A program made the translations under genes and the position numbers. Below are positions 7,958-16,229 of a stretch of DNA of 64,000 bases, in pieces. Every line of letters starts with the position of its first letter. The first letter of the stretch is position 1. A model generated the notes under the pieces. That model was not told the DNA's origin. It ran no database searches and was given only the letters and a program-made list of their open reading frames with translations. The stretch spans positions 186,001-250,000 of the forward strand of contig NZ_JAGPYK010000007.1 in NCBI RefSeq assembly GCF_018070045.1, given 5' to 3'. Source of the stretch: Micromonospora sp. U21. GTDB taxonomy: Bacteria; Actinomycetota; Actinomycetes; Mycobacteriales; Micromonosporaceae.

Positions 7958-10017
7958 CGCTCGCGATCGTGCTCGCCGCCGGGGCGCCCGCGGCGAGCCT
8001 GACCACCGCGACCGGCGAGCCGCTGGCCGACCGGCTCGCCGCCCAGCTGCGTCGGGCCGGGGCGGACGAGGTGCGCTTCGTCGCCGGGTTGGACGAGTTG
8101 GCCGCGCTGGCTGACACCGCCACCGGCCCGCTGCTGGTCACCGGCACCGACCTGGTCGCGCACACCGCCGTGCTGCGACACCTGGCCACCAGCCCGGTGG
8201 GGCCGACGGTGGCGCTGGTGCTCGGTGACCCGCCGGTGCCGGGGCGGACCGCGGTGCGCGAGGAACGTGGCCAGGTGGTCGACGCCGGCGCGGTGGAGGC
8301 CCTGGACGGCGACGCCACCGGCGTGTTCGGCGGCGCGCTGCGGGTCGGCGTGAGTGACCTGCCGACGCTGGCCGCCGCCGCGCGGGCCGCCGCGGTCGGC
8401 ATGCTGCCGGTCGCCACGCCCCTCGGCCCGGCCGGGGATGTCGCCCCGTTCGCGCCCGCCGACGGCGCCGGGCCGGCCGGGCGTCTCGCGTCGGTCCCGG
8501 CCGGCGGCCCCGGGTCCGCCGTGGACCGGCTCGTCGCGGGTCTCGCCGCGCTCGGCACCCTGATCTTCGCCCAGCGGGTACGTCTGCTCGTCGCGCACCG
8601 GGTCGACGACGCGGCCGGGCTGGCCGCCGCGGAGGCGGCGGTGACCGCGGTCGACGAGGACCGGGCCGAGTTGCGGCTGGCGGTGAAGGAGAAGGACGAC
8701 TTCTTCTCCACCTACTTCGTCAGCACCTGGTCGCCGTACGTGGTGCGGGTGGCGGCCCGGCTCCGCCTCACCCCGACCGGGGTGACGGTGATCTCGGTGC
8801 TCTTCGCGCTGGCCGCCGCGGTGCTGTTCGGCGTCGGCGGGCGGCCCGCGCTGGTCAGCGGCGCGGTGCTGCTCTACCTCGGGTTCGTGCTGGACTGCGT
8901 GGACGGCCAGTTGGCCCGCTACACCCGGCATTTCAGCGCCTGGGGTGGCTGGCTGGACACGATGGCCGACCGGGCCAAGGAGTACCTGGTCTACGCCGGG
9001 CTGGGTTTCGGTGTGAGCCACGCCGGGCTGGGCAACGGCTGGGCGCTGGCGATCGCCGCGATCACGTTGCAGACCGTCCGGCACATGACCGACACCTGGT
9101 ACGGGGTGCTGCACGACGAGGCGGCCCGCCGGCCCCGAACGGCGACGGGTGCCAGCTGCGGGATCGGAGACCGGTTGAACGCCGCGTCGACCCGGGTGCA
9201 GGCGGACACCGGCTCGCTGTCGTACTGGCTGAAGCGGACCGTGGTCTTTCCGATCGGTGAGCGGTGGGCGCTGATCGCGCTGACCGTGGCGCTGTTCAAC
9301 CCGCTGGTCAGTCTGATCGCGGTGCTGGTGTGGGGTGTGCTGGCGTTCGCGTACACCGGGGCGCTGCGTACGCTGCGGGCCCGCTGGATGTGGGTGCCGG
9401 TGCTGGACGCGGTCGATGCCACGCTGCACCGCGACGACGGCCCGCTGGCCCGCCGGCTGCCGGTGGTCCGCCAGATGGGGCCGCTCACCCTGGCGGTGAT
9501 CGCCGCGCTCGGCTCGGCGGTGCTGCTGGTCGCGGCGCTGCTGGGCGACGCGCCCGACGGGCTGCGCTGGGCGGTGCCGGTGGCGTTGCTGGTGCTGCTG
9601 GTCGGTGGCCTGGGCGCCGGGGCCGCGCACAACGGTCCGCTGGACTGGCTGGTGCCCGCCGCGCTGCGAGCCGCCGAGTACCTGTTCGCGATCGCGGTCG
9701 GGGTGGTCGGCGGCGCGCCGGGGTGGTTGATCTTCGGCTACGTCTTCGTGCTCACCGTGCACCACTACGACCTGACCGCCCGGCTGGAGAAGCGCCAGGC
9801 GGCGCCTCCGTTGCACCCGGCCACGCTGGGCTGGGAGGGGCGTTCGGTGCTGCTGGCCCTCGCGGCGATTGCCGGAATCGTGAGTATCGGCATGGCTACA
9901 CTCGGTACGTACCTTCTCGTGGTTTTCGTGGCAAGCGTCGTCCTGGCCTGGTTCGTGCGTCCGGCTCCTGGCGCGCGGGCGTCGGCCGCGCCCGTGGGAG
10001 GTGGCGCGCCGCGCTGA
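7954..10017 (+). CDS. Fused nucleotidyltransferase-like / CDP-alcohol phosphotransferase membrane protein
   Basis: A 687-residue, two-part protein. Residues 1 to about 220 have a nucleotidyltransferase-like pattern starting MTLAIVLAAGAP, but the G-x-G-x-R and Pro-Lys of active enzymes are absent. Residues about 250 onward carry a complete CDP-alcohol phosphatidyltransferase motif: D314, D317-G318, A321-R322, G331, D335 and D339. Many membrane segments follow. This order recalls the bifunctional enzymes of di-myo-inositol phosphate synthesis (cytidylyltransferase plus phosphotransferase). In this cluster it probably joins an alcohol phosphate to a lipid or polyol acceptor as part of polymer building; the substrate is unknown. 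GTG at 7954 overlaps the ATPase stop. Confidence 0.85.
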   Translation: MTLAIVLAAGAPAASLTTATGEPLADRLAAQLRRAGADEVRFVAGLDELAALADTATGPLLVTGTDLVAHTAVLRHLATSPVGPTVALVLGDPPVPGRTAVREERGQVVDAGAVEALDGDATGVFGGALRVGVSDLPTLAAAARAAAVGMLPVATPLGPAGDVAPFAPADGAGPAGRLASVPAGGPGSAVDRLVAGLAALGTLIFAQRVRLLVAHRVDDAAGLAAAEAAVTAVDEDRAELRLAVKEKDDFFSTYFVSTWSPYVVRVAARLRLTPTGVTVISVLFALAAAVLFGVGGRPALVSGAVLLYLGFVLDCVDGQLARYTRHFSAWGGWLDTMADRAKEYLVYAGLGFGVSHAGLGNGWALAIAAITLQTVRHMTDTWYGVLHDEAARRPRTATGASCGIGDRLNAASTRVQADTGSLSYWLKRTVVFPIGERWALIALTVALFNPLVSLIAVLVWGVLAFAYTGALRTLRARWMWVPVLDAVDATLHRDDGPLARRLPVVRQMGPLTLAVIAALGSAVLLVAALLGDAPDGLRWAVPVALLVLLVGGLGAGAAHNGPLDWLVPAALRAAEYLFAIAVGVVGGAPGWLIFGYVFVLTVHHYDLTARLEKRQAAPPLHPATLGWEGRSVLLALAAIAGIVSIGMATLGTYLLVVFVASVVLAWFVRPAPGARASAAPVGGGAPR

Positions 10018-10032
10018 CGGAGGGACGGCCGG

Positions 10033-12282
10033 ATGGCCCTGATCAGTTTCGTGGTGCCGGCCTTCCGGGTGCAGGGATACCTGCGCGAGTGCCTGGACTC
10101 GATCCTCGACCAGCCGGAGACCGACCTCGAGGTGATCGCGGTCGACGACTGCTCGCCGGACTCCAGCGGCGAGATCATCGACGAGTACGCGGCCCGCGAC
10201 CAGCGGGTCCGGTCGGTCCGCCTGCCGGAGAACGTCGGCCTCGGTCCGGCCCGCAACGTCGGGCTGGACCGGGCCGTCGGGGAGTACGTCTGGTTCCTCG
10301 ACGGCGACGACTGGCTGGCGGCGGAGTGCCTGCCGGAGGTCGCCGAGCGGTTGCGCGCGACCCGGCCGGATGTGCTGCTGGTCGACCACGTCCGGACGCA
10401 CTGGAACGACACCGCCACGCGCAGCGCGATGGCGGAGGTGTTCCCGGAGTCGCCCGGCGCGGCCACCTTCCGGCTGCGGGACCGGCCGGAGGCGATGCGG
10501 CTGCTGCACACCGTGTGGAACCGGCTGGTACGCCGGGAGTTCCTCGTCGACCTAAGGCTGCGCTTCGAGACCGGCTGGTACGAGGACGTCTCGTTCAGCT
10601 ACCCGGTGCTGATGGCGGCGCAGCGGATCGGCGTACTGGACCGGGTCTGCGTCAACTACCGGCAGCGCCGGGCCGGCGCGATCACCCGGACCCGGGGTGA
10701 CCGGCACTTCGAGGTGTTCCCGCAGTGGCACCGGGTCTTCCACCTCATGGACACCTGGGGGCCGGCGGTCGACGACCTGCGGCCGGCGGTCTTCGAGCGG
10801 ATGATCTGGCACTACCTGACCGTGCTCGGCAACGGCCAGCGGATCGCCCCGGAGCTGCGGCCCGGCTTCTTCGCGCAGATCACCGCCGACTACGCGCGCT
10901 GGCTGCCGGACGGCGGGTACCCGGCGCCGACCGGGGTCGAAGGGATCAAGCACCGGCTGGTCGCCACCGGCCGCTGGCGGACGTTCAGCGCGTTGCGGGC
11001 AGCGAGCCGGGCCCGCGACACCGCTCGCCGGCAGGCTCGTACCGCCCGCCGCCGGGTCGGGCCGGCCGTCCGGCGCGGCGCCCGACTGACCCGCGACGGA
11101 CTGCTGCGCGAGTTCTACCGGGCGGAGCTGCGCCGGCCGGTGGATCCGACGCTCGCGGTGTACGCGGCCTACTGGTACCGGGGGTACGCCTGCAACCCGG
11201 CGGCGATCTACGAGGTGGCCCGCCGGCTGGCTCCCGGAGTGCGTGGGGTGTGGATCGTGCGCCGGGACCGGGTGGACACCGTGCCGGCCGGAGCGGAGTA
11301 CGTGGTCGCCGGCACCCCGGCCTACTACCGGGCGCTGGCCCGGGCCCGGTGGCTCGTCAACAACGTCAACTTCCCGGACTTCGTCCGCAAGCGGCCGGAG
11401 CAGGTGCACGTGCAGACCCACCACGGCACGCCCGTCAAGGTGATGGGGCTGGACCAGCAGCGCTACCCGATCGGCGCCGGCGCGATGGACTTCGCCGGGC
11501 TGCTGCGCCGGGTGGACCGCTGGGACTACAGCGTCAGCGCGAACAGCTTTTCCACCCAGATGTGGGACCGGGCGTACCCGGCCTCGTACACCACCTTGGA
11601 GGTGGGCTACCCGCGCAACGACCGACTGGTCAACGCCGGCCGCGACGAGGTGCGCCGGCTGCGCGCCGAGTTCGGCCTCGGCCCCGACGAGCAGGTGGTG
11701 CTGTACGCCCCGACGCACCGCGAGCACCTGCCCGGCTACCGGCCACCGTTCGACCCGGACCGGTTCGTCGAGGCGCTGGGTGACTCCGTCCGACTGCTGA
11801 TGCGCAGCCACTACTTCCACGACCGTGAAAGGAAGGGCACCTTCTCAACGTCTGCGGTAGAGGAAGGGCCCCTTCCTAACAGCCCGTCCAGGCGCGAGCG
11901 AATCCGCGACGTCAGCGGCCACCAGCGGGTGGAGGACCTCTACCTGGTGGCCGACGTGCTGGTCAGCGACTACTCCTCGGCGATGTTCGACTACGCGGTC
12001 CTGGACCGGCCGATCGTGCTCTACGCCCCGGACTGGGAGGCGTACCGGCTGGCCCGGGGCGTCTACTTCGACGTCATGGCGGAGCCGCCGGGCGCGGTGG
12101 CCACCACGTTCGCCGACCTGCTCGACCTGTTCCGCACCGACGCGGTGCGCTCGGACGCGGCGACCAAGGCCCGCGCGCATTTCCGGGGCCGGTTCTGCGC
12201 ACTGGACGACGGGCGCGCGGCGGAGCGGGTGGTACGCCGGGTGTTCCTGGGTGAGCCGGACGAGAGGGCCCCGCGCTGCTGA
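10033..12282 (+). CDS. GT2 glycosyltransferase fused to CDP-glycerol glycerophosphotransferase
   Basis: A 749-residue bifunctional polymerase-like protein. Residues 1 to about 230 are a GT2 domain (VVPAFRVQGYLRECLDSIL, VDDCSPDSSG, FLDGDDW). From about residue 360 there is a TagF-type domain that polymerises glycerol phosphate or a similar polyol phosphate: VQTHHGTPVKVMGLD, LYAPTHREH, SGHQRVEDLYLVADVLVSDYSSAMFDYA. It probably makes the polymer exported by the ABC pair upstream. An in-frame insertion of about 18 residues (599-616), encoded by a palindromic repeat, sits between LLMRSHYFHD and the SGHQRVEDL core; the frame is intact, so the protein is probably still made. ATG at 10033 follows GACGGAGGGACGG. 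Confidence 0.9.
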   Translation: MALISFVVPAFRVQGYLRECLDSILDQPETDLEVIAVDDCSPDSSGEIIDEYAARDQRVRSVRLPENVGLGPARNVGLDRAVGEYVWFLDGDDWLAAECLPEVAERLRATRPDVLLVDHVRTHWNDTATRSAMAEVFPESPGAATFRLRDRPEAMRLLHTVWNRLVRREFLVDLRLRFETGWYEDVSFSYPVLMAAQRIGVLDRVCVNYRQRRAGAITRTRGDRHFEVFPQWHRVFHLMDTWGPAVDDLRPAVFERMIWHYLTVLGNGQRIAPELRPGFFAQITADYARWLPDGGYPAPTGVEGIKHRLVATGRWRTFSALRAASRARDTARRQARTARRRVGPAVRRGARLTRDGLLREFYRAELRRPVDPTLAVYAAYWYRGYACNPAAIYEVARRLAPGVRGVWIVRRDRVDTVPAGAEYVVAGTPAYYRALARARWLVNNVNFPDFVRKRPEQVHVQTHHGTPVKVMGLDQQRYPIGAGAMDFAGLLRRVDRWDYSVSANSFSTQMWDRAYPASYTTLEVGYPRNDRLVNAGRDEVRRLRAEFGLGPDEQVVLYAPTHREHLPGYRPPFDPDRFVEALGDSVRLLMRSHYFHDRERKGTFSTSAVEEGPLPNSPSRRERIRDVSGHQRVEDLYLVADVLVSDYSSAMFDYAVLDRPIVLYAPDWEAYRLARGVYFDVMAEPPGAVATTFADLLDLFRTDAVRSDAATKARAHFRGRFCALDDGRAAERVVRRVFLGEPDERAPRC
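11827..11880. repeat. REP/MITE-like palindromic repeat inside the glycerophosphotransferase gene
   Basis: A 54-base block with two GC-rich palindromes: GAAGG(GCA)-type CCTTC near 11832-11844, and GGAAGGGCCCCTTCC at about 11862-11876, separated by an A/T-richer spacer. It ends in CCTAAC. Its reverse complement looks like an element I recall as common between genes in Micromonospora. Here it is in frame (54 = 18 codons) and adds residues such as KGTFSTSAVEEGPLPN that have no counterpart in TagF-type proteins. Confidence 0.65.
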
Positions 12283-12409
12283 TCGTGCCAACTTGTGTCG
12301 CTTAATGGCAGCGTCATCGATCGAACATGAGACGTTCACCCGATGTGCTGATTCAATGATCCTGGTCACAGTCTTCTGGGGTTCGGTCGACGAGCTGGGG
12401 GAGGAGACG

Positions 12410-13705
12410 GTGACCACCGTCGCGCTCAAGGATGTCACCAAGGTCTTCAAGGACGGCACGCTGGCCGTCGACACCATCAACCTGGACGTGAACGACGGCG
12501 AGTTCATGGTGTTGCTCGGCCCGTCCGGCTGCGGCAAGTCCACCGTGCTGCGGATGATCGCAGGGTTGGAGGATCCGACCCAGGGCGCGGTGCTGCTCGA
12601 CGGCGAGCTCGCGAACGACCTGCCGCCGCGGGAGCGGAAGATCGCCATGGTCTTCCAGGACTTCGCTCTCTATCCGCACATGACGGTGGGTGACAACATC
12701 GCCTTCCCGCTGCGCCTGGCCGGGGTGGAGCCGATTCCGCGGGGTGAGCGGGTCACCGACGTGGCCAGCGCGCTGGGCATCGGCGACGTGCTCGCCCGCA
12801 AGCCGGGTCAGCTCTCCGGCGGGCAACGGCAGCGCGTCGCGATGGGGCGGGCCATCGTCCGCCGACCCGGGCTGTTCCTGATGGACGAGCCGCTCTCCAA
12901 CCTGGACAGCGGGCTGCGTGCGGAGCTGCGTGCGGAGATCTCGGGCCTCACCCGGGAGCTGGGCGTCACCACCGTCTACGTCACCCACGACCAGGCCGAG
13001 GCGCTCACCATGGCCGACCGGGTGGCGATCATGCGCCGTGGGGTGCTCCAGGACGTGGGCACCCCCACCCAGGTGTACGGCCGGCCAGCGACGCTCTACG
13101 TGGCCGCCTTCCTGGGCAGCCCGCGGATGAACCTGCTCGAGGCCTCGGTCTACGTGCATCTGGACCGGTACGTCACGCTCAACCTCGGCGAGCAGTCGCT
13201 CTACCTGCCCTGGGACGACATCCGCAGCCGGGCCGTCGCGCACTACCACGGCGAGCGGATCGTGGTCGGCATGCGGGCTGAGGCGCTCACCCCGGTCTCC
13301 CCGGACAGCCCCGGCGACGTGCTGCGCGGCCGGATCCGCTACCTGGAGCACCACGGGCACGAGTCGCTGGCGTTCCTCGACATCGGGGCGACCGCGATCG
13401 TGGTCGACGAGATGGGCGCGCGGCTGGACAACCCGCCGATGGGCCAGCGCGGCCTGCGCCGGTTCAGCTCGGTGATGCAACGCCTCACCGGCAAGGCCGT
13501 GGAGGCGGACGATGCCGCCGGTGGCACCCGGACGAGCGTGCTCCCCGACCCGGGTCGGCACCACCGCCGCCCGGCGGAGCTCGCGGTCCGGTTGGCGCCG
13601 TACCCGGCGGTCGCCGCAGGTCACCCGCTCGCCGTGGCGGTCCGGATGGACGCGCTGCACTTCTTCGACGAGCGCGGGGGCCGGATCGACGTGGGGTGGC
13701 GCTGA
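12410..13705 (+). CDS. CUT1-type sugar ABC transporter ATPase (UgpC/MsiK-like)
   Basis: A 431-residue ATPase of the MalK/UgpC/MsiK group. Walker A GPSGCGKST, Q-loop VFQDFALYPHMTV, signature LSGGQRQRVAMGRAIVR, Walker B LFLMDEPLSNLD and the switch VYVTHDQAEALTMADR are all intact. The C-terminal regulatory (TOBE-like) part is unusually long, about 200 residues, and includes a low-conservation insert (about residues 345-395) rich in Asp and Arg. GTG at 12410 follows GGGGAGGAGA; longer in-frame starts back to 12251 overlap the preceding gene and lack a ribosome site. No permease or binding-protein gene is nearby, so it may serve several sugar permeases, as MsiK does in Streptomyces. Confidence 0.88.
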   Translation: MTTVALKDVTKVFKDGTLAVDTINLDVNDGEFMVLLGPSGCGKSTVLRMIAGLEDPTQGAVLLDGELANDLPPRERKIAMVFQDFALYPHMTVGDNIAFPLRLAGVEPIPRGERVTDVASALGIGDVLARKPGQLSGGQRQRVAMGRAIVRRPGLFLMDEPLSNLDSGLRAELRAEISGLTRELGVTTVYVTHDQAEALTMADRVAIMRRGVLQDVGTPTQVYGRPATLYVAAFLGSPRMNLLEASVYVHLDRYVTLNLGEQSLYLPWDDIRSRAVAHYHGERIVVGMRAEALTPVSPDSPGDVLRGRIRYLEHHGHESLAFLDIGATAIVVDEMGARLDNPPMGQRGLRRFSSVMQRLTGKAVEADDAAGGTRTSVLPDPGRHHRRPAELAVRLAPYPAVAAGHPLAVAVRMDALHFFDERGGRIDVGWR

Positions 13706-13799
13706 CACCACGCCGGAGCGGGGTAGCGGGGGCGTCGCCCGGTGTCCTACCGTCTGCGCACCCAGTCCACTGTGAAAGACCACCGAGAGGGGTGCACCC

Positions 13800-14792
13800 G
13801 TGTCGGGTGACCGTCCCAGCCCGCTCGTCATCGAGCGCATCCTCCGCGACCGGCGGGGCATCTGGCAGCAGATCGTTGCCGAGCGTGACCTGAACGCGTT
13901 GACCGTGCGCATGCTGGCCAGCTCAGCCATCGCGCTCGCCTGCTACGGGGCGGTGCTGGGTGCCTTCCACAGCCCGCTGATGGCGCTGACCTCCGCGCTG
14001 AAGCTGCCGCTGCTGTTCCTGGTCACGCTGGCCATCTGCCTGCCCACGCTCTACCTGTTCAACCTGGTCTTCGGTGCCCGCCTCTCGGTGCGCCAGTCAC
14101 TGGCGCTGGTGATGGTGGCGATCACGGTCACCTCGATGCTCGCCGTGGCGTTCGCGCCGATCAGCCTCTTCTTCCTGATCACCGCGCCCGACTACGGCTT
14201 CTTCAAGCTGCTCAACGTGGCGATCCTGACCCTGTCGGCGCTGGTCGGGCTGCGCTTCCTGACCGGCGGGATGCAGGTGCTCAACGATCACGGCCTGCTC
14301 GCCCCGGAGGCGCCCCAGGCCCAGGCCCAGGCCGTGCCGGCCGCCGTGCCCGCCGGTGCGGTGCCGGCCGCCGTGCCCGCTGGCCAGGTCGCCGAGCCGG
14401 TCGCCGTGCCGGCCGGAGCCGCGCCGGCCGGGTCGGCCGGTACGGTCCCGAACGGCGCCGCCCCCGACGCCGCCCCGCAGGTCCCGACGCAGGTCCCCGC
14501 CCAGTGGAGCGGGCAGCCGGCCGGCGGGTTCCCGCCCGGGATGCTGCCGCCCGGTTACCCGCAGCCGCACCGCCCGTGGGCCAACCCACCGGTACGGCGC
14601 GGCGAGCCGACGCAGCGGCCGGCCAGCATGACCCTGCTCTACATCTGGATCCTGCTCTTCGGCTTCGTCGGCACCCAGCTGGCCTGGACTTTGCGTCCGT
14701 TCTTCGGTGACCCGGGTCAGGACTTCGCCTTCTTCCGCAGCATCGACGGCAACTTCTACGCGGAGATCCTGCGGACGATCGCCAACCTCTGA
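13800..14792 (+). CDS. Multi-pass membrane protein with Ala/Pro-rich loop, function unknown
   Basis: 330 residues. A cytoplasmic N-terminus of about 40 residues is followed by about five hydrophobic segments between residues 40 and 160. Then comes a 110-residue low-complexity linker of AQAQA, VPAAVPAGA and GAAPAG repeats that turns Pro/Gly-rich (GFPPGMLPPGYPQP), and a final membrane segment (MTLLYIWILLFGFVGTQLAWTL) ending with a conserved-looking FRSIDGNFYAEIL tail. GTG at 13800 sits behind CGAGAGGGGTGCACCC. I do not recognise a domain with a known role. Position after the sugar ATPase gives no firm clue. Confidence 0.75.
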   Translation: MSGDRPSPLVIERILRDRRGIWQQIVAERDLNALTVRMLASSAIALACYGAVLGAFHSPLMALTSALKLPLLFLVTLAICLPTLYLFNLVFGARLSVRQSLALVMVAITVTSMLAVAFAPISLFFLITAPDYGFFKLLNVAILTLSALVGLRFLTGGMQVLNDHGLLAPEAPQAQAQAVPAAVPAGAVPAAVPAGQVAEPVAVPAGAAPAGSAGTVPNGAAPDAAPQVPTQVPAQWSGQPAGGFPPGMLPPGYPQPHRPWANPPVRRGEPTQRPASMTLLYIWILLFGFVGTQLAWTLRPFFGDPGQDFAFFRSIDGNFYAEILRTIANL

Positions 14793-14899
14793 CGGCGCCC
14801 CTTGTCGATCACGCGAACGTGGTGGGGTAGCGCCGGAACCCTGTCCGCCGAGTCATTCCGACCTTGCCCCGGCAAGTTACCCGCAAGTAGCATCGGGGC

Positions 14900-15364
14900 A
14901 TGACCATCGACTCCCGCCAGGTGGCGGCCGGCATGCTGGAAGCGGTGCCGTTCGCCCGTACGCTCGGCTTCGAATTCGTCGAGGTGGCATCCGAGGCGGA
15001 GGGTGGGGTGCGGGCGGTCGTCCGGCTTCCCGACTCGCCGGCCACCCACAACCACGTCGGCGGCCCGCACGCCGGGGCCATGTTCACCCTGGGTGAGACG
15101 GCCTCCGGCGCGGTGGTGCTGGCCGCCTTCGGGGAGCTGCTGGACCGGGCCGTGCCACTCGCCGTTCGCGCCGAGATCGCCTACCGCAAGTTGGCACGGG
15201 GCCCGGTGCTGGCCACCGCGCGGCTCGGTCGGCCGGCTCTTGAGGTGATCGGCGAGCTCGAGTCCGGCAGGCGGCCCGAGTTCCCCGTCCAGGTGGAGAT
15301 CACCACCGAGGACGGCACGCCCACCTCGGCGATGACCGTGGTCTGGACGCTGCGGCCGAATTGA
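14900..15364 (+). CDS. DUF4442/PaaI-like hotdog thioesterase
   Basis: A 154-residue single hotdog domain. MLEAVPFARTLGFEFVEV starts the fold, and HNHVGGPHAGAMFTLGETASG is the central helix region with the His/Asn-type residues that position the thioester in PaaI-like enzymes. EIAYRKLARGPVLATA and the C-terminal strand AMTVVWTLRPN complete it. It likely hydrolyses an acyl-CoA. ATG at 14900 is preceded by a weak site within CAAGTAGCATCGGGGC. Monocistronic. Confidence 0.82.
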   Translation: MTIDSRQVAAGMLEAVPFARTLGFEFVEVASEAEGGVRAVVRLPDSPATHNHVGGPHAGAMFTLGETASGAVVLAAFGELLDRAVPLAVRAEIAYRKLARGPVLATARLGRPALEVIGELESGRRPEFPVQVEITTEDGTPTSAMTVVWTLRPN

Positions 15365-15425
15365 GCCGCGCCCGCGGCGGCAGAAACGGGGTTTGCCGAC
15401 CCGGACAGATGGTTAGATTCGTAAC

Positions 15426-16229
15426 GTGCTGGGCCTACCTGCTCACGTGACCGCCTGTCTCTTCGACCTGGACGGTGTGCTGACGCAGACTGCCCTGGTG
15501 CACAACGCCGCCTGGACGGAGACGTTCGACGAGTTCCTGCGGCAGCGCGCCACAGCCACCGGCGAACCGTTCCAGCCGTTCGACCCCGGCCCGGACTACA
15601 ACCGCTACGTCGACGGCCGTCCCCGCGCCGATGGCGTCCGGTCGTTTCTGGCCTCCCGCGGGATCGTGCTGCCCGAGGGCAGCCCGGACGACCCGCCGGA
15701 CGCGGACACGGTCAACGGGGTCGGCAACCGCAAGAACGTCCTGCTGCTGCAGCGCCTGCGCAGCTTTGGCGTCGAGGTCTACCCGGGCTCGGTGCGCTAC
15801 CTTGAGGCGGCGACCACCGCCGGGCTGCGCCGAGCTGTGGTGACCGCGAGCGCCAACGGGCACGAGGTGGTCGTCGCCGCCGGGCTCGACCCGCTGCTGG
15901 AGGCGCGCGTCGACGGGCTGGTGGCCCGGGCTCAGGGCCTGCGCGGCAAGCCGCACCCCGACACCTTCCTCGCCGGGGCCCGGCTGCTCGGCGTCGACCC
16001 GGCGCAGGCCGCCGTCTTCGAGGACGCGCTCTCCGGGGTGGCCGCCGGCCGGGCCGGCGGCTTCGGGTACGTGGTCGGCGTCGACCGGGTCGGGCAGGCC
16101 GACGAGCTGCGCACCCACGGTGCCGACGTCGTGGTCACCGACCTCGCCGACCTGCTCGACGCGGGTGACGCCGACCCACCGCCACCGCCTGTCGCCCGCA
16201 CTCCGACCGGAGAGCGGGGTCCGGCGTGA
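15426..16229 (+). CDS. pgmB: HAD-family beta-phosphoglucomutase
   Basis: A 267-residue HAD hydrolase-fold mutase expected to convert beta-glucose 1-phosphate to glucose 6-phosphate. The nucleophile motif is [11 protein letters not shown] (D14 and D16). The cap follows, then [10 protein letters not shown] (motif II), [17 protein letters not shown] (motif III Lys) and [24 protein letters not shown] (motif IV acids). It overlaps the GH65 phosphorylase gene by four bases (GTGA at 16226), the standard pairing in which the phosphorylase supplies beta-glucose 1-phosphate. GTG start at 15426; a GTG seven codons downstream is possible. Confidence 0.9.
   Translation: MLGLPAHVTACLFDLDGVLTQTALVHNAAWTETFDEFLRQRATATGEPFQPFDPGPDYNRYVDGRPRADGVRSFLASRGIVLPEGSPDDPPDADTVNGVGNRKNVLLLQRLRSFGVEVYPGSVRYLEAATTAGLRRAVVTASANGHEVVVAAGLDPLLEARVDGLVARAQGLRGKPHPDTFLAGARLLGVDPAQAAVFEDALSGVAAGRAGGFGYVVGVDRVGQADELRTHGADVVVTDLADLLDAGDADPPPPPVARTPTGERGPA

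Noticed and set aside
7933..10509. 858-codon open frame on the minus strand
   Set aside because: Antisense to the CDP-alcohol phosphotransferase gene; Arg/Gln/His-rich composition without domain motifs.
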